Below, piece by piece: positions 8,741-18,850 of a stretch of DNA of 64,000 bases. Under the pieces are notes generated by a model. The model worked only from the letters and a program-made list of their open reading frames with translations. It did no database searches and was not told the DNA's origin. Numbering within the stretch: position 1 is the stretch's first letter; every line of letters begins with the position of its first letter. The position numbers were made by a program, and so were the translations under genes. This stretch comes from Sporocytophaga sp. (GTDB lineage: Bacteria > Bacteroidota > Bacteroidia > Cytophagales > Cytophagaceae): NCBI GenBank assembly GCA_024707265.1, contig JANQAB010000009.1:434001-498000 (forward strand). Direction: 5' to 3'.

Positions 8741-9340
8741 TTAATTTTTCAGACAACGCACGCATGCCCATGATGCTGCTGGATTCCCACTAAAGGTTCT
8801 ATAAACAGAAGAATCCTTAGGATGCAATGCTCTAAAGTACTGGTATGCTGGATAAGCACTTGGTGCGTCTGAAGCCCAAAAAACAACTTGACTTTGAAAT
8901 ATCAATGCATTAAACCCGGATTTTCCGCCTTTTGCTAAATTAATTCCTACAGCTGCATTTACTCCTCTAAGCTCAACAATTTTAGCAGTATCTTCATCTG
9001 GCATTCCTAAATTATGCTCTAATGTTCTCCATTCAGCATCAGTTGGTAAATGGTATCCTGCCGGACAAACAACTTTAGCTCCTGGACCAGTATACAATCT
9101 CCCATATTTATCACAAGAATCATTAGCGCAAACAGAAGATCCTGGCATTTCATAATTTAAATTTTCAGCAAACCACGTCTGACCAGAAATAGTTACCAGC
9201 TTGTAGGTTTTTTGGTCTCTTGGATCTTTAAAAGATGTTGGTGTTGGATTCTTTGGTGAATCCTTGTCTTTTTTACAAGACATGAACGTAAGGCCCACTA
9301 TAGCTAAAAACAGGGTCCAGGAAAGTATTAGATTTTTCAT
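8741..9340 (-). CDS. FISUMP-domain lipoprotein (copy 2)
   Basis: A 199-residue lipoprotein with signal MKNLILSWTLFLAIVGLTFM and lipobox Cys in SCKKDKD. The FISUMP domain has all usual blocks: YKLVTISGQTWFAENLNYE, a cysteine pair in CANDSCDKYGRLYTG, CPAGYHLPTDAEWRTLE and the terminal CVRCLKN. It is the closest relative of copy 3 and was evidently produced by tandem duplication. The 182-bp spacer upstream matches the spacer upstream of copy 1, so the three genes probably share one type of promoter and are expressed similarly. The function of the domain is unknown. Confidence 0.85.
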   Translation of the reverse strand: MKNLILSWTLFLAIVGLTFMSCKKDKDSPKNPTPTSFKDPRDQKTYKLVTISGQTWFAENLNYEMPGSSVCANDSCDKYGRLYTGPGAKVVCPAGYHLPTDAEWRTLEHNLGMPDEDTAKIVELRGVNAAVGINLAKGGKSGFNALIFQSQVVFWASDAPSAYPAYQYFRALHPKDSSVYRTFSGNPAASWACVRCLKN

Positions 9341-9522
9341 CTACTATTAAAAGTTTTCGTTTCAAAAATTTATTGGTTGATTAAAATATTTCTAGCAATT
9401 GACACTCTCTTTAGAAACATGACACAAGTATTAACATCATTGACTAGGTTTATTTTCAGCGTTAAATCCTATAGTAATATTAAGACTACAAGAACTATTA
9501 ATACTTCATTGAAAATCTAAGT

Positions 9523-10128
9523 TTAATTTTTCAGACAACGCACGCATAACTTTGCTGTACTTGAACCTCCACCAATAAAGCTTCTATAAACAGAAGGATC
9601 CTTAACTTTCAATCCTCTATAATACTGGAATTCGGGAAAATTTTTTGGAACATCAGAAGCCCAAAAATAAGTTTCATCTCCAAATAATAGAGCGTTAAAA
9701 CCAGAACGACCTCCATTTGCTAAACTTATCCCAATGGCTTCATTAACACCTCTTGTATACCACCCGACTTTAGCTGTATCCTCATCACTCATTCCTAAAT
9801 TATGCTCCAACGTTCTCCATTCTGCATCAGTTGGCAAATGGTAACCTTGTGGACAAACTATTTTAGCCACAGGTCCCGTATATACTCTACCATATTTATC
9901 ACAAGAATCATTAGCACAAGCAGAATTTCCTGGTATATCATAATTTAAATTTTCAGCAAACCATGTCTGACCTGAGATAGTTACAAGTTTGTAGGTTTTT
10001 TGGTCCCTTGGATCTTTAAAAGAAGTAGGTGTTGGATTAGTATTATCATCTTTATCTTTTCCACAAGACATGAATGTAAGACCCGCAACAGCTAAAATCA
10101 GGGTCCAGGAAAGCATTAGTTTTTTCAT
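9523..10128 (-). CDS. FISUMP-domain lipoprotein (copy 3)
   Basis: A 201-residue lipoprotein with signal MKKLMLSWTLILAVAGLTFM and lipobox Cys in SCGKDKDD. Its mature half (TPTSFKDPRDQKTYKLVTIS, CANDSCDKYGRVYTG, CPQGYHLPTDAEWRTLE, CVRCLKN) is nearly the same as copy 2, while its signal and first linker residues are nearly the same as copies 1 and 4. This mosaic suggests gene conversion between paralogues. The 348-bp region upstream carries its likely promoter, including an ATGTAC-CTC-GTACAT inverted repeat at 10219-10233. Confidence 0.85.
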   Translation of the reverse strand: MKKLMLSWTLILAVAGLTFMSCGKDKDDNTNPTPTSFKDPRDQKTYKLVTISGQTWFAENLNYDIPGNSACANDSCDKYGRVYTGPVAKIVCPQGYHLPTDAEWRTLEHNLGMSDEDTAKVGWYTRGVNEAIGISLANGGRSGFNALLFGDETYFWASDVPKNFPEFQYYRGLKVKDPSVYRSFIGGGSSTAKLCVRCLKN

Positions 10129-10427
10129 TTTCTTTTAAAAGTTTTTAATTCAAAAATTTATTGGTTGATTAAAGTGGATGTTTAGATTCAAAAGTTGTTC
10201 AACTTAATAAACCTCCAAATGTACCTCGTACATGGAATACACTCCTCCCGGCTCTATGATGTATCTTTCTTCATAGCTGTAAAAAATTTAAATTAAATAT
10301 TTTCCTGAAGTTTAATTTCAGAAACCCTTAAAGAAGTAAGATCTGTTGTAGATGACTTTATAAGACACCAATTTGAGTGAACGTTCCATAGCTGTTATAA
10401 ATAATGTTTTAACTAAAAATATGATTT
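10129..10427. other. Intergenic region upstream of FISUMP copy 3
   Basis: No gene is seen. The first 100 bp resemble the region upstream of the FISUMP gene at 15557-16174 (a shared TCAAAAAT.TATTGGT.GATTAAA block and a CCAAATGTACC block), so it is probably the promoter region of copy 3. The palindrome ATGTAC-CTC-GTACAT at 10219-10233 could be an operator; this is a guess. Confidence 0.45.
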
Positions 10428-10458
10428 AAAAAAAGACAGCCATTTACTGACTGCCTTT
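10428..10458 (-). terminator. Rho-independent terminator
   Basis: On the minus strand AAGGCAGTC, a short loop and GGCTGTCTT followed by seven T, with two G-U wobbles in the stem. It lies just after the stop of the lipoprotein gene at 10477 and would end the FISUMP-T9SS-lipoprotein operon. Confidence 0.75.
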
Positions 10459-10476
10459 GATATATTTTATGCCTTT

Positions 10477-11691
10477 TTATTTGACAAGCTTCAAATCAGA
10501 GCTCATCTTGTAGGCAGCCATCATGGAGTTATTTACTGCATAGATAGAACCTATCACAAGGAAACCTCCATCCTTTGTATAGATGATGTGTTTACCTTCA
10601 TCATTTCCTGCCCCGCCAAACTCCGCTGATGCCAGAACTTTTCCTTCTTCAGTGACTTTGGCTACATAGATGTTTTTGTCTCCTACTGCTGTCCTGATAT
10701 AACCAGTAATTCCATAAACACCATTTCCTAATGCTACTATAGAATTAGCCTCTGAGCTATATGCTCCAGGCACAACAAATTTATCATTAACACCTGATAT
10801 ACCATTAAAGTCGGTCTTTACAATATAAACATCCTTTAAACTTGTAGCATCCGCAGTCCTGTTCTTACTACCTGCAATAACATATCCTTCTGTTGTCTTA
10901 ACCATACATCTTCCAAATTCATTAATTCCATTATGAGGAACATAGGTCAGGTTCCACAGGAAGTTCCCATAATCATCAGCGGTTGTAACTGCTATATTGC
11001 ATTCATTATTTCTTTCAGTTGTACCGCACCAAACAAGACGTTTTTCATCCACTATATCAAACGAGCCAATGAGATCATCTTTGTCTAATGTTCCCATCTG
11101 CCTTTTCCAAAGAGTGGTTGTTAAATCTGTTTTTAACAAGTACATATCTAAAAGCGAAGATTTAGTATCTGAGCTTCCATATACTAAATAATTACCATCA
11201 GAAGACTGAACTATATTGTATCCTCTTTCATCTACTGCTGTATCTCCGTAGGTGACAAAAGAAGTATCTACTGGATTGCCATTAGTAAGCTTAAATATGA
11301 GAACGTCTGTTGTTTTATTCTTTGTCCGCTTGTAACCTGTGATAACAATATTTCCATCTCTATCGATGATCATATCGCGGGCGATCTCATCATAGCCATC
11401 TCCAAGATTGTAGTATCTTGTCCATATAGCATTTCCATTGCGATCTGCCTTCACGACAAATATGTTTGTATCTGCTCCGTGTTGATTTGCACGATAAGTA
11501 CTTCCGGAAACATAAAAACCGCCATCTGGAGCTTCAACTACAGAGTAGCCATGATCGTCATAGCTGCCTCCATAAAACTTCACAAACATCCCTGATTCAT
11601 CAGGTTTTACATTTTCATTTTTGTTACAGCCTGGCAACAGAAATAACAATCCCATAAGGACCAAAAATGTAGTGGATAAAAATTGTTTCAT
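10477..11691 (-). CDS. Lipoprotein with repeated beta-propeller-like blades
   Basis: A 404-residue lipoprotein. The signal MKQFLSTTFLVLMGLLFLLPGC gives a lipid-anchored Cys near residue 22. The mature protein consists of about six similar units of about 50 residues with the pattern D.GG..V.G......(D).(N/D)(I/V)(Y/F)(V/L)(V/L)K.(D/N).(N/D)G...W, for example GGFYVSGSTY followed by IFVVKADRNGNAIW. This is typical of SBBP/delta-60-like propeller repeats in Bacteroidota surface proteins. It lies 11 bp downstream of the large T9SS protein and is probably co-transcribed with it. A structural or binding role at the cell surface is inferred. Confidence 0.7.
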   Translation of the reverse strand: MKQFLSTTFLVLMGLLFLLPGCNKNENVKPDESGMFVKFYGGSYDDHGYSVVEAPDGGFYVSGSTYRANQHGADTNIFVVKADRNGNAIWTRYYNLGDGYDEIARDMIIDRDGNIVITGYKRTKNKTTDVLIFKLTNGNPVDTSFVTYGDTAVDERGYNIVQSSDGNYLVYGSSDTKSSLLDMYLLKTDLTTTLWKRQMGTLDKDDLIGSFDIVDEKRLVWCGTTERNNECNIAVTTADDYGNFLWNLTYVPHNGINEFGRCMVKTTEGYVIAGSKNRTADATSLKDVYIVKTDFNGISGVNDKFVVPGAYSSEANSIVALGNGVYGITGYIRTAVGDKNIYVAKVTEEGKVLASAEFGGAGNDEGKHIIYTKDGGFLVIGSIYAVNNSMMAAYKMSSDLKLVK

Positions 11692-11702
11692 TGTTGCTTT
11701 CC

Positions 11703-14700
11703 TTACTTAACTACTGAAAATTTCTTAATAAAGCTGCGACCCTCGCCTTCGAGTTTCAGGTAATACATACCTGTGCCTAGTTGCTCGGTACTGAGCATTT
11801 TAGCTTCTGTACCATAAAGCATTAAGCCAGAGTTTCTCTGATTGCCCAGAACATCTATGATGGACCAGGTATAATCATCCTTAAGTACTCCGTCAAATCT
11901 TACCATCAGGTCGTGAGAGGTAGGATTCGGACTTAAAGTCAGATCATTGAAAGAGGTCTTAGCAGAAGAACCTCCAGGGCGGGTTCCACTATATAAATCT
12001 TTGTAATCATCAAGGTCAATAGAGTCATATTCCGCTTGATAAATTTCTTTTGTATCCTCATCCTGAAGAAATGCAATTATATAAATTTTGCTCTGAGGCT
12101 TTATTGTAGGCTTCCAACTTGTGTTAATCGTAGTAGAGGCCCATACTGAACTTTTATCTATACGGTGACCCGCAGAGTTTGGAAGCATTTTACGAAGCAC
12201 GTTAGTAAACTCTTTACCATTACCTTGAACAACTTTTTCCACAATGGCCACTTGTACTACATAATTTTTCTGCTCCGTAACTGTTTGAGATTTCTCTATA
12301 GTGGTTTCTATCTTAAGACTATCTCCAGTATAAGTAGTGTCCAGTTTAAGGGTATATGGTGATGTAATCAATGAACGCTCTAGCAAAGAGGTATTTATCC
12401 ACCTAGTATAACCCTTATTAAAATCATTGATCTTTGTTATATCGTATGGATCATTATTATTATAAAAGATACCGTCAAGCACAACTCTTGGTAAAGTTTT
12501 ACCTATACCATACAAGAGTCCTCTTGCGCTTGGCTCGTATGGATTTTGACTATTGATTTCATCCTCCTCCTCGGTAGTCAGATCTGATAGATGATATTGA
12601 ATCCTTAATGCCTGAGGATCTATAAAAATTGCTTCGGGTTTATCAAATTCATTTTTATGATCACAGAACTCTTCAACTATAATCTTTCTGTTCCTTTGTC
12701 CGACAAAGAAGTTATCGAAAGCAAAGCCGTCCATATTTTGGCCTATCGTTGTAGTACCGAGAACAATCCGGAAACGGACACGCTTTCTGTTACCAGGATC
12801 CAGAGCTGATAACTTAAGGATGGTATCAAGCCTATATGCTGATAAAGTCCACTTACCGGATTTATTATCTGTCCAGCCATGTCCTTCATTGCCGGGGCTT
12901 CCGCTAACCGAATTAAAATTATACCAGTTAAGTCCTTCGCCATCCATTTCTCCCAGAGTTTGCCATTTCTCCCTTCCAAATGCTGTGGTATCAACAAATG
13001 CAAACTGAACTGCAACACCATCAAATGGGTAATTCATGTCAGTCCAGGTATCCATAGATAACATTGGAAGTTGCAAGTTTCCTATTTCATAAACAGGACT
13101 TTCAACCCAGGACGTTTCACCTGCATTATATCCACCTTTACCAGAAACGCTGGTAAACCATGCTGCGTCCCCAGGAGAAATTGCTTTTATATGGGCTCCG
13201 TTTGGAGGCACATTCCTCCAACTAGACTTGGTTTCATCTTCATAATATTGGCCTGTATGATACCAGCCATTTTTTGATGATGTATTGAATTGTTCCTTAT
13301 CAAAATCATCCGGTGAAACAGTATGAACGGGAAAAATTGGCATACTTAAAATAGCCGTGTCCGAACAACCCCATGATGCAGTCGCGATATGAAGGACCTG
13401 ATATGGGTCTCTCTCTACATCAGGAGCATTAAAGGTAACTGAATCACCTTCCAAATCCGTCAAGTCCCCGGTAAACTTCCAATTCCACGCAATAATTGTG
13501 TCTTTTGCCTCGGGTATATTTGGAGCCAGAATTTTAGAATTTGATTCTAAACGGATTGATTCCCCAAGATAATTGTTGTATATGTCAAAGGATGCGGTTG
13601 GTTTGGCGCCTACAAATACAGAATCTACAATATCATTATTACATAGCGTGTCCGGCAAAAGATCTATATGAGTCTGAAATCTTAAAAGATATTTTCCTGG
13701 ATTTTTATATGTATAATTTAAAATAGTATCAGGCGACAACATTAACTTTTCTCCATCTCCAAAACTCCAAGTAAAAGCGTTTAAAGGGTCGCTGCTACCC
13801 TTTACTTTTAGATTAAGAACATCCCCAAAACAAATGGTATCTTTAGGAAGGGACATAGAAACATCTATCGGTTTTGTAAACTTCAATATTACTTTGACTG
13901 TATCCGAACATGGCTTGGGTGACCAGTATGTAATTCTTATAAGACTGTCATAATCCTCAGAAATAAGTCTCTTGAAAATATCCGAAGGAACAAATTTTTC
14001 TAGTGTAGGATCACCTGGAGTCCCTGTATAACCTACATACCTGATAGATTTATAATCACCAAGTTTTACAAATTTGTATACTCCGTTTTCTTCTATACCT
14101 TTCTCAACTATGTATGAACCCGCATCACCAGACGGAAGGCCTCTAAAAGAAACTGTGTCAGATGAAGAGCTACAAAAATAAGTGATACCACCCTTGGGAG
14201 TGGGCAAACCTGAAATACTGGCTAATCTTGGTGGAGTTAATTTCAATGTAGCATTATATTTGACATCAACAGGAGAACCTGATTCACAAGGAGTAGTAAT
14301 ATTAATGTTCACTGTATCACCACTATACTTATATGGTTCTATATTAAAAACAAATTGACTGGTATTTGTAAAAACATCATCTCCTTTATATGCAATTTCA
14401 TCCCGACTCAACGTCTTTGAAGTCACACCATCTGAAATAGTGATGGTTGGTCTCCATCCTTTAATATCAAAAGGAGGTGGCAATGGAATATCGTCTAAAG
14501 GGAGCTCAACACATTCGCTTCGAATTAACGCTGTAAGTTGAAAGGATTCTGCATTTTTACAAATTGGCAATTCCTTTGTGGATCTTAAAAAAGAAGGAAG
14601 GCTTTCCTTGTCGTTTATTATTGTAATAATAGATTTTAAGACACCATTACTAATTCCGCAAGAATTTGAAATAACAAATTTAATTGAGTCTGTGTAATCT

Positions 14701-15512
14701 CCTTCAGGTAGACCTTCAGGATCAAAGACACTTTCATTCTTAATGTAGTTATAGTTGTTATTATTTACTACCCTCGAAAATTTGATGGTTGTTCCACTTG
14801 GTATATTACCAAAAAGATCCTTCAAATTAATCGTATTGGGGCTGGACATATATATGGTATAAGTCGTAACATTTTCTTTCAAACCATCCGCACCAAGTTT
14901 AAATATAACAGACTGTTCCGATGATGCATTCAGACACTGACCTCCCATTTTCGCTTCTATCTTAAATTTAAGTGTATTTTCGTAGGGACTAGATACAGTA
15001 TAAGTAAAGTTTCCGGATGCGTCTATATTAAAGGTACCGCCCTTAAGGTGGTCTCCAGTAATATTCATAGTGTATTGGAATGAAGAGTTGAAATTAGTTA
15101 TCTTACCCGTAACAGTCTTGGGGACATTCCAACTAAAACAAGCATTTCCTGGAGGAACTTCTACAGTGGGTGTAGGAACGTTTATGACAGTGTAGTGTGC
15201 GTTTTCTGAGGTATCTATTGCATTTCCGTCTTTATATGCTATGGCATAGAAATAACCACTAACAGTAGGAGAATTATCAATTATTAGATCTGTAACATTA
15301 TTTCTAATATTTGTTGAGGTGCCAGAATTATAAAAATATTTATAAACAGTTCCAGAAGGAACCTCTCCATTAGGACTTAAGGTAATTATTACCTTTGAAC
15401 CGGAACATCCTGAAGATTTATCAATAGAAATCTCGATTTCAGGAGTAGCCCAAGCCAAATGAAATCCAATTAAACTAAAAATTATACAAAGAAAAAGTTT
15501 CCCACTTTTCAT
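11703..15512 (-). CDS. Large multidomain T9SS-exported surface protein
   Basis: About 1,269 residues when started at the internal ATG that opens a signal peptide (MKSGKLFLCIIFSLIGFHLA, cleavage after AWA); the frame extends 20 codons further upstream. The first 600 residues are Ig-like/PKD-type repeats typical of Bacteroidota surface proteins, including a clear PKD motif (FTWSFGDGEK ... YTYKNPGKYLLRF). The middle contains a beta-sandwich segment (SWVESPVYEIGNLQLPMLSM). The C-terminus is a type A sorting domain (LSPNPTSHDLMVRF, then LGTGMYYLKLEGEG, ending KKFSVVK). It is likely exported by the T9SS and surface-attached. It shares an operon with an upstream FISUMP gene and the downstream lipoprotein. 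Confidence 0.8.
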   Translation of the reverse strand: MKSGKLFLCIIFSLIGFHLAWATPEIEISIDKSSGCSGSKVIITLSPNGEVPSGTVYKYFYNSGTSTNIRNNVTDLIIDNSPTVSGYFYAIAYKDGNAIDTSENAHYTVINVPTPTVEVPPGNACFSWNVPKTVTGKITNFNSSFQYTMNITGDHLKGGTFNIDASGNFTYTVSSPYENTLKFKIEAKMGGQCLNASSEQSVIFKLGADGLKENVTTYTIYMSSPNTINLKDLFGNIPSGTTIKFSRVVNNNNYNYIKNESVFDPEGLPEGDYTDSIKFVISNSCGISNGVLKSIITIINDKESLPSFLRSTKELPICKNAESFQLTALIRSECVELPLDDIPLPPPFDIKGWRPTITISDGVTSKTLSRDEIAYKGDDVFTNTSQFVFNIEPYKYSGDTVNINITTPCESGSPVDVKYNATLKLTPPRLASISGLPTPKGGITYFCSSSSDTVSFRGLPSGDAGSYIVEKGIEENGVYKFVKLGDYKSIRYVGYTGTPGDPTLEKFVPSDIFKRLISEDYDSLIRITYWSPKPCSDTVKVILKFTKPIDVSMSLPKDTICFGDVLNLKVKGSSDPLNAFTWSFGDGEKLMLSPDTILNYTYKNPGKYLLRFQTHIDLLPDTLCNNDIVDSVFVGAKPTASFDIYNNYLGESIRLESNSKILAPNIPEAKDTIIAWNWKFTGDLTDLEGDSVTFNAPDVERDPYQVLHIATASWGCSDTAILSMPIFPVHTVSPDDFDKEQFNTSSKNGWYHTGQYYEDETKSSWRNVPPNGAHIKAISPGDAAWFTSVSGKGGYNAGETSWVESPVYEIGNLQLPMLSMDTWTDMNYPFDGVAVQFAFVDTTAFGREKWQTLGEMDGEGLNWYNFNSVSGSPGNEGHGWTDNKSGKWTLSAYRLDTILKLSALDPGNRKRVRFRIVLGTTTIGQNMDGFAFDNFFVGQRNRKIIVEEFCDHKNEFDKPEAIFIDPQALRIQYHLSDLTTEEEDEINSQNPYEPSARGLLYGIGKTLPRVVLDGIFYNNNDPYDITKINDFNKGYTRWINTSLLERSLITSPYTLKLDTTYTGDSLKIETTIEKSQTVTEQKNYVVQVAIVEKVVQGNGKEFTNVLRKMLPNSAGHRIDKSSVWASTTINTSWKPTIKPQSKIYIIAFLQDEDTKEIYQAEYDSIDLDDYKDLYSGTRPGGSSAKTSFNDLTLSPNPTSHDLMVRFDGVLKDDYTWSIIDVLGNQRNSGLMLYGTEAKMLSTEQLGTGMYYLKLEGEGRSFIKKFSVVK

Positions 15513-15556
15513 AACGCATTGGAAATTAAAAATTATTAAAACTAACAATTTATACT

Positions 15557-16174
15557 TTAATCCTTTAGACACCTAACACAAGTGGGCGTACCATCTCCAG
15601 ATTCAAATCTATAAACAGCGTTTTCATTTGGGGTAATCGATCTTGCATATTGCATGGTGGGCGAATCTGTTGAAGTCCAAAAGATTGCTTGTGGTCCATT
15701 TTCATTTAATGCCTCGAACTTTGAACTTCCACCTTTAGTTAACTTTCCTGCTACATTATTATCCTCTCCCCTTTGAAAATCAAAACCCACTTTATCTAAG
15801 TCTGCATCCGACATACCAAAATATTTTTCAAGTACTTTCCACTCAGCATCTGAAGGTAAATGCCATCCGCTAGGACAAGCTACTTTTGCTGCATCTCCTG
15901 TATATCTTCTTCCATATTTTGCACACGAATCTACACTTCCATTTTTACATTCAGAAGAACCAGCACTTAATGGACCTACATAAGCTAAATTCTCTGCAAA
16001 CCATGTCTGATTTCCAATTCTAATTGTTTTATACTCCTTACTATCTCTTGGATCTTTAAAAGTAGACTCTGCAGGATTGTCAGGTTTATTATCATCTTTA
16101 TCTTTTCCACAAGACATGAACGTAAGGCCCGCAACAGCTAAAACCAGGGTCCAGGAAAGCATTAGTTTTTTCAT
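15557..16174 (-). CDS. FISUMP-domain lipoprotein (copy 4)
   Basis: A 205-residue lipoprotein with signal MKKLMLSWTLVLAVAGLTFM and lipobox Cys in SCGKDKDD. The FISUMP blocks are YKTIRIGNQTWFAENLAY, SCAKYGRRYTGDAAKVACPS, WHLPSDAEWKVLEKY and CVRCLKD. It is 44 bp upstream of the large T9SS gene and probably heads that operon. Its signal-peptide DNA is almost identical to copies 1 and 3. About 134 bp upstream of its start is the 22-bp sequence that also stands before two DUF4157 effector genes, so this gene may share regulation with them. Confidence 0.85.
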   Translation of the reverse strand: MKKLMLSWTLVLAVAGLTFMSCGKDKDDNKPDNPAESTFKDPRDSKEYKTIRIGNQTWFAENLAYVGPLSAGSSECKNGSVDSCAKYGRRYTGDAAKVACPSGWHLPSDAEWKVLEKYFGMSDADLDKVGFDFQRGEDNNVAGKLTKGGSSKFEALNENGPQAIFWTSTDSPTMQYARSITPNENAVYRFESGDGTPTCVRCLKD

Positions 16175-16307
16175 TTTTTATAAGAAGTTTTTATTTCAAA
16201 AATATATTGGTCGATTAAAATAGATGTTTAAACTCAAAAGATATTCAACTTAATGAACTCCCCAAATGTACCAATTTTAGTAAAAATAGTAATCTTCAAC
16301 TCTAAAA

Positions 16308-16329
16308 TTTTTCGGGAATGCCAAAATAG
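16308..16329 (-). promoter_or_regulatory. Shared upstream motif, copy A (before FISUMP copy 4)
   Basis: A 22-bp sequence containing TCGGGAATGCCAAAATAG (plus-strand reading), identical at 21186-21207 and 27073-27094. Similarity to the 27-kb copy continues for about 100 bp away from the gene (AGGATGAAAAATTT, GAAAGCAAAGGGG). All three copies lie 103-134 bp upstream of a minus-strand start codon. The rest of 16175-16596 holds no gene. Whether this is a promoter, an operator or a short dispersed repeat is unknown. Confidence 0.5.
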
Positions 16330-16596
16330 AGAATAGTTTCTAAAAATCAAGGGCTTAAAAGGAAAAATATCCGAGTGTCTATGCCAAGGATGAAAAATTT
16401 GGGGCATTTTATGATAAATTAATTTTTTGAAAGCAAAGGGGTTAGGGCGTGTGGTCGGGAGAAGATTCCAATTGCCTCACCAATAATAATACTAATAATC
16501 ACCTATAACAAACCTTATTAGCTCCTAAACTACAATGTTAGAATCTCTTAGTTTTGAAAAATTCTCTTTGTCTTCTGTTTACAAACTGATTGTTGC

Positions 16597-17256
16597 TTAT
16601 TCCTTATATAACCCTAAGTGCTTATCTACCTTGTCTATCTTCCATTCTCCATCTTCTTTAACTAAATGTACTGCAAAAAGCCACTTTTCACCCTGCTCAC
16701 CAACTTCTGACATCCATTCGAACCCATCTACATTATAGGGAGCTTCATTTAATACATTGTAAAACTCTGTTATATACATTGCTGAATCCCCTTTTATTAC
16801 CAGATTCTTGATTATTTCATTTGTATCCTTTTTACAAAATGAATTCATTAAGCCTCCTATAACTTTATTATTGTAATAGTAACAGCCAAAATGTAGAAAG
16901 CCGAACTCCATGTTTTTCTTATTTTCTGAATTTATACAGATAATTTTATACATATTCTTAGAAAATTTCCCACTCTTTAATGCCTCATTTAAAACAATTG
17001 ATTTAATGGTATCTCCTTTTTCCTGCCAGGTACTAATCCAAGCTTCCCTTTGGTTATTAAACCAGAAACTTGATTCTAAAAGGACATTAATTTGATCCAT
17101 AAAATCTAGTGAATCTGATGAAATTATCTTGTTTGTGATAGTATCATTAATACTTGTCTCAACTGTATCAAAACCGTGTAAAATTTCATTATTGGTCCCT
17201 TTCTTAACACAAGAAATTGCCATTGTCATTCCAAGTAAAATAAGGTATTTTCTCAT
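16597..17256 (-). CDS. Lipoprotein, candidate immunity protein for the peptidoglycan-hydrolase effector
   Basis: About 219 residues when started at the ATG at 17256, which opens a lipoprotein signal (MRKYLILLGMTMAISC). A longer frame from 17295 lacks a sensible N-terminus. No family was recognised; the mature part is mixed alpha/beta (LESSFWFNNQREAWISTWQ, GFEWMSEVGEQGEKWLFAVH). Its start lies four bases after the stop of the M15-peptidase part of the upstream effector, so the two are co-transcribed and probably translationally coupled. A lipid-anchored periplasmic protein directly behind a peptidoglycan-degrading toxin fits an immunity role, but that is inference from position and localisation. 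Confidence 0.6.
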   Translation of the reverse strand: MRKYLILLGMTMAISCVKKGTNNEILHGFDTVETSINDTITNKIISSDSLDFMDQINVLLESSFWFNNQREAWISTWQEKGDTIKSIVLNEALKSGKFSKNMYKIICINSENKKNMEFGFLHFGCYYYNNKVIGGLMNSFCKKDTNEIIKNLVIKGDSAMYITEFYNVLNEAPYNVDGFEWMSEVGEQGEKWLFAVHLVKEDGEWKIDKVDKHLGLYKE

Positions 17257-17260
17257 ATAT

Positions 17261-18850
17261 TTATCTTTTCTCTGTTTCAATAATTTCCTGTTCACTCGCA
17301 GAAGCCCTTAAATCCGCGCATTCAAAATGCCACTGTTCTCCTGGAGCTGCTCGCACAAGTCCAAAATTAAGCGCAACTAAATCTGTTATTCCACCATCTC
17401 TATATACAAATCCTTTTGAATTGACATCAAGAGCATTTCCTGTTGTATGCAAACTTTTTCCAGGTTTCCCATTAACTGGTAATGGTTTTCTTTCTTCTCT
17501 TCCAGAATCATATCCTTCTGCAGCAACAGAAGCAGGGTTGGATCTATACTTTTTACTCGCTGCCTCCTTTTTCACTTTCTCATAATCAACGATCTTAGCA
17601 TTATCTTTTCCTTCTTCGAATAAAAAATGATTTTTATGGGCCCAGACATTTCCATCTAAATCAGTTACATCGTTGCCGTTCCTATATTTAGAATTATTAA
17701 ACATGTCCACCAAATTCTTTTTTATTTGATCCTCATGTTCATTCGTATAACCAATATAATGTTCAGTGCTATATCTATGAGCAGTTTTTGGAGGCCTTAC
17801 AGCATCCATAATTAACATATCGCCATTATACAGTCCTGCTGCTACACAAAATTTATGGAATTTAGTAATCCGAGTTTCAAGAAGAGAATTTAGAGAATGC
17901 CCTTCAAGGCTTTTTGTTGCATTACCCCAATTCAGCTTTGCCTTAATACCTTTTGTAAATTCATCAAAAAATTTAGAATTACCATGAGCTTCTCTTGCTG
18001 CATGCAATAAATATTCTTCTTTACTCCCTTGTTTTACCCCAATATTCTTTTCTATCAAATCAACCTTCTTATAATAATCAGCCGTTTCAGTGCCTTTTCC
18101 ATAAACATATTCTCCTTTTGAATTCTTAGTTCTTTCCACACGCCCAATTGTGACTGCACTGCTCATTGACAATCCTAATGCCTCAGCAGTTTTTCCTGAT
18201 GGAGAAATATTTCCATCCGGATTTTTGATCTTACCTTTTTGAAACTTCTTAATTGCCTCAACTAAAGAATCCAATTCCTTTGTACAGACTATATTATGGA
18301 CCTTTAGTGCCGCAATAACAAGCGCTACATCATCCTCATTATTTATTCCACCGTTCCCTATAGATGCATTCAACTTATTCTCCTTTAAATATGGATTAAA
18401 ATTAGCCCTTGAGCCATAAACCTTTGGCAAATTGCCGCTATTCTTCCCTCCATTAAAATGTTCATGCAATTCCTTTTGAGATTTAACTGGATTGAGATCA
18501 CTCGTTCTTTCAGTTTCAACTTTCCTAAGTTCAGCATTGCCTTCCTGTACCTTCGCTTCCTTATTTAAAATCTTGTTTATCCTAGCCGCTTGTTCTGCGT
18601 TTTCTCCCCAACTATGAGTATTAAAATAACCACTTAAATATTCTGCCATTTTACTCAATAGAGCACTGTTAAACCTAGAAAGCGTACTATCATTACTTGA
18701 TTTGGCCATTACATATGCAAGATCATCCTGGGTCAAATAGTCCATTTGCTCAAGCACCTGCAGTACCTGCCCTCCGTTATTATGACCATGAGGTATTAAT
18801 CCCTTTCCAAGTGCTATGATATTTATTTCTCCTTTATTATATTTTTTCAA
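17261..18850 (-). CDS. M15-type D,D-peptidase; C-terminal half of a split effector
   Basis: A 529-residue frame beginning at a TTG with no nearby ATG. The C-terminus has the M15/VanY zinc-peptidase signature: S.H..G.A.D in [11 protein letters not shown] (about residues 466-476) and the second histidine in EQWHFE (about 508). This is a D,D-carboxypeptidase/endopeptidase fold acting on peptidoglycan stem peptides. Residues 150-235 resemble a peptidoglycan-binding-like domain also present in the preceding frame. The frame overlaps the end of the preceding gene by 14 bp. Removing one base from the T6 run at 18842-18847 would join both smoothly ([16 protein letters not shown]), so this is most likely the second half of one protein of about 1,270 residues. 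Confidence 0.75.
   Translation of the reverse strand: MKKYNKGEINIIALGKGLIPHGHNNGGQVLQVLEQMDYLTQDDLAYVMAKSSNDSTLSRFNSALLSKMAEYLSGYFNTHSWGENAEQAARINKILNKEAKVQEGNAELRKVETERTSDLNPVKSQKELHEHFNGGKNSGNLPKVYGSRANFNPYLKENKLNASIGNGGINNEDDVALVIAALKVHNIVCTKELDSLVEAIKKFQKGKIKNPDGNISPSGKTAEALGLSMSSAVTIGRVERTKNSKGEYVYGKGTETADYYKKVDLIEKNIGVKQGSKEEYLLHAAREAHGNSKFFDEFTKGIKAKLNWGNATKSLEGHSLNSLLETRITKFHKFCVAAGLYNGDMLIMDAVRPPKTAHRYSTEHYIGYTNEHEDQIKKNLVDMFNNSKYRNGNDVTDLDGNVWAHKNHFLFEEGKDNAKIVDYEKVKKEAASKKYRSNPASVAAEGYDSGREERKPLPVNGKPGKSLHTTGNALDVNSKGFVYRDGGITDLVALNFGLVRAAPGEQWHFECADLRASASEQEIIETEKR

Larger units (their letters stand above)
8559..10128 (-). repeat. Tandem duplication of FISUMP gene plus spacer (period about 782 bp)
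   Basis: Segments 8559-9340 and 9341-10128 are two copies of the same unit: a 182-bp spacer followed by a FISUMP gene. The spacers share long identical stretches (TAATATTAAGACTACAAGAA and the following bases), and both genes have matching ends (CAGACAACGCACGCAT at their stop side). The genes differ mainly in the middle and by two codons. Confidence 0.8.

Noticed and set aside
16308-16329. Sigma-54 promoter (TTGGCA-like core on the minus strand)
   Set aside because: The -24-like TGGCA is present but no GC at the required -12 spacing in any of the three copies.
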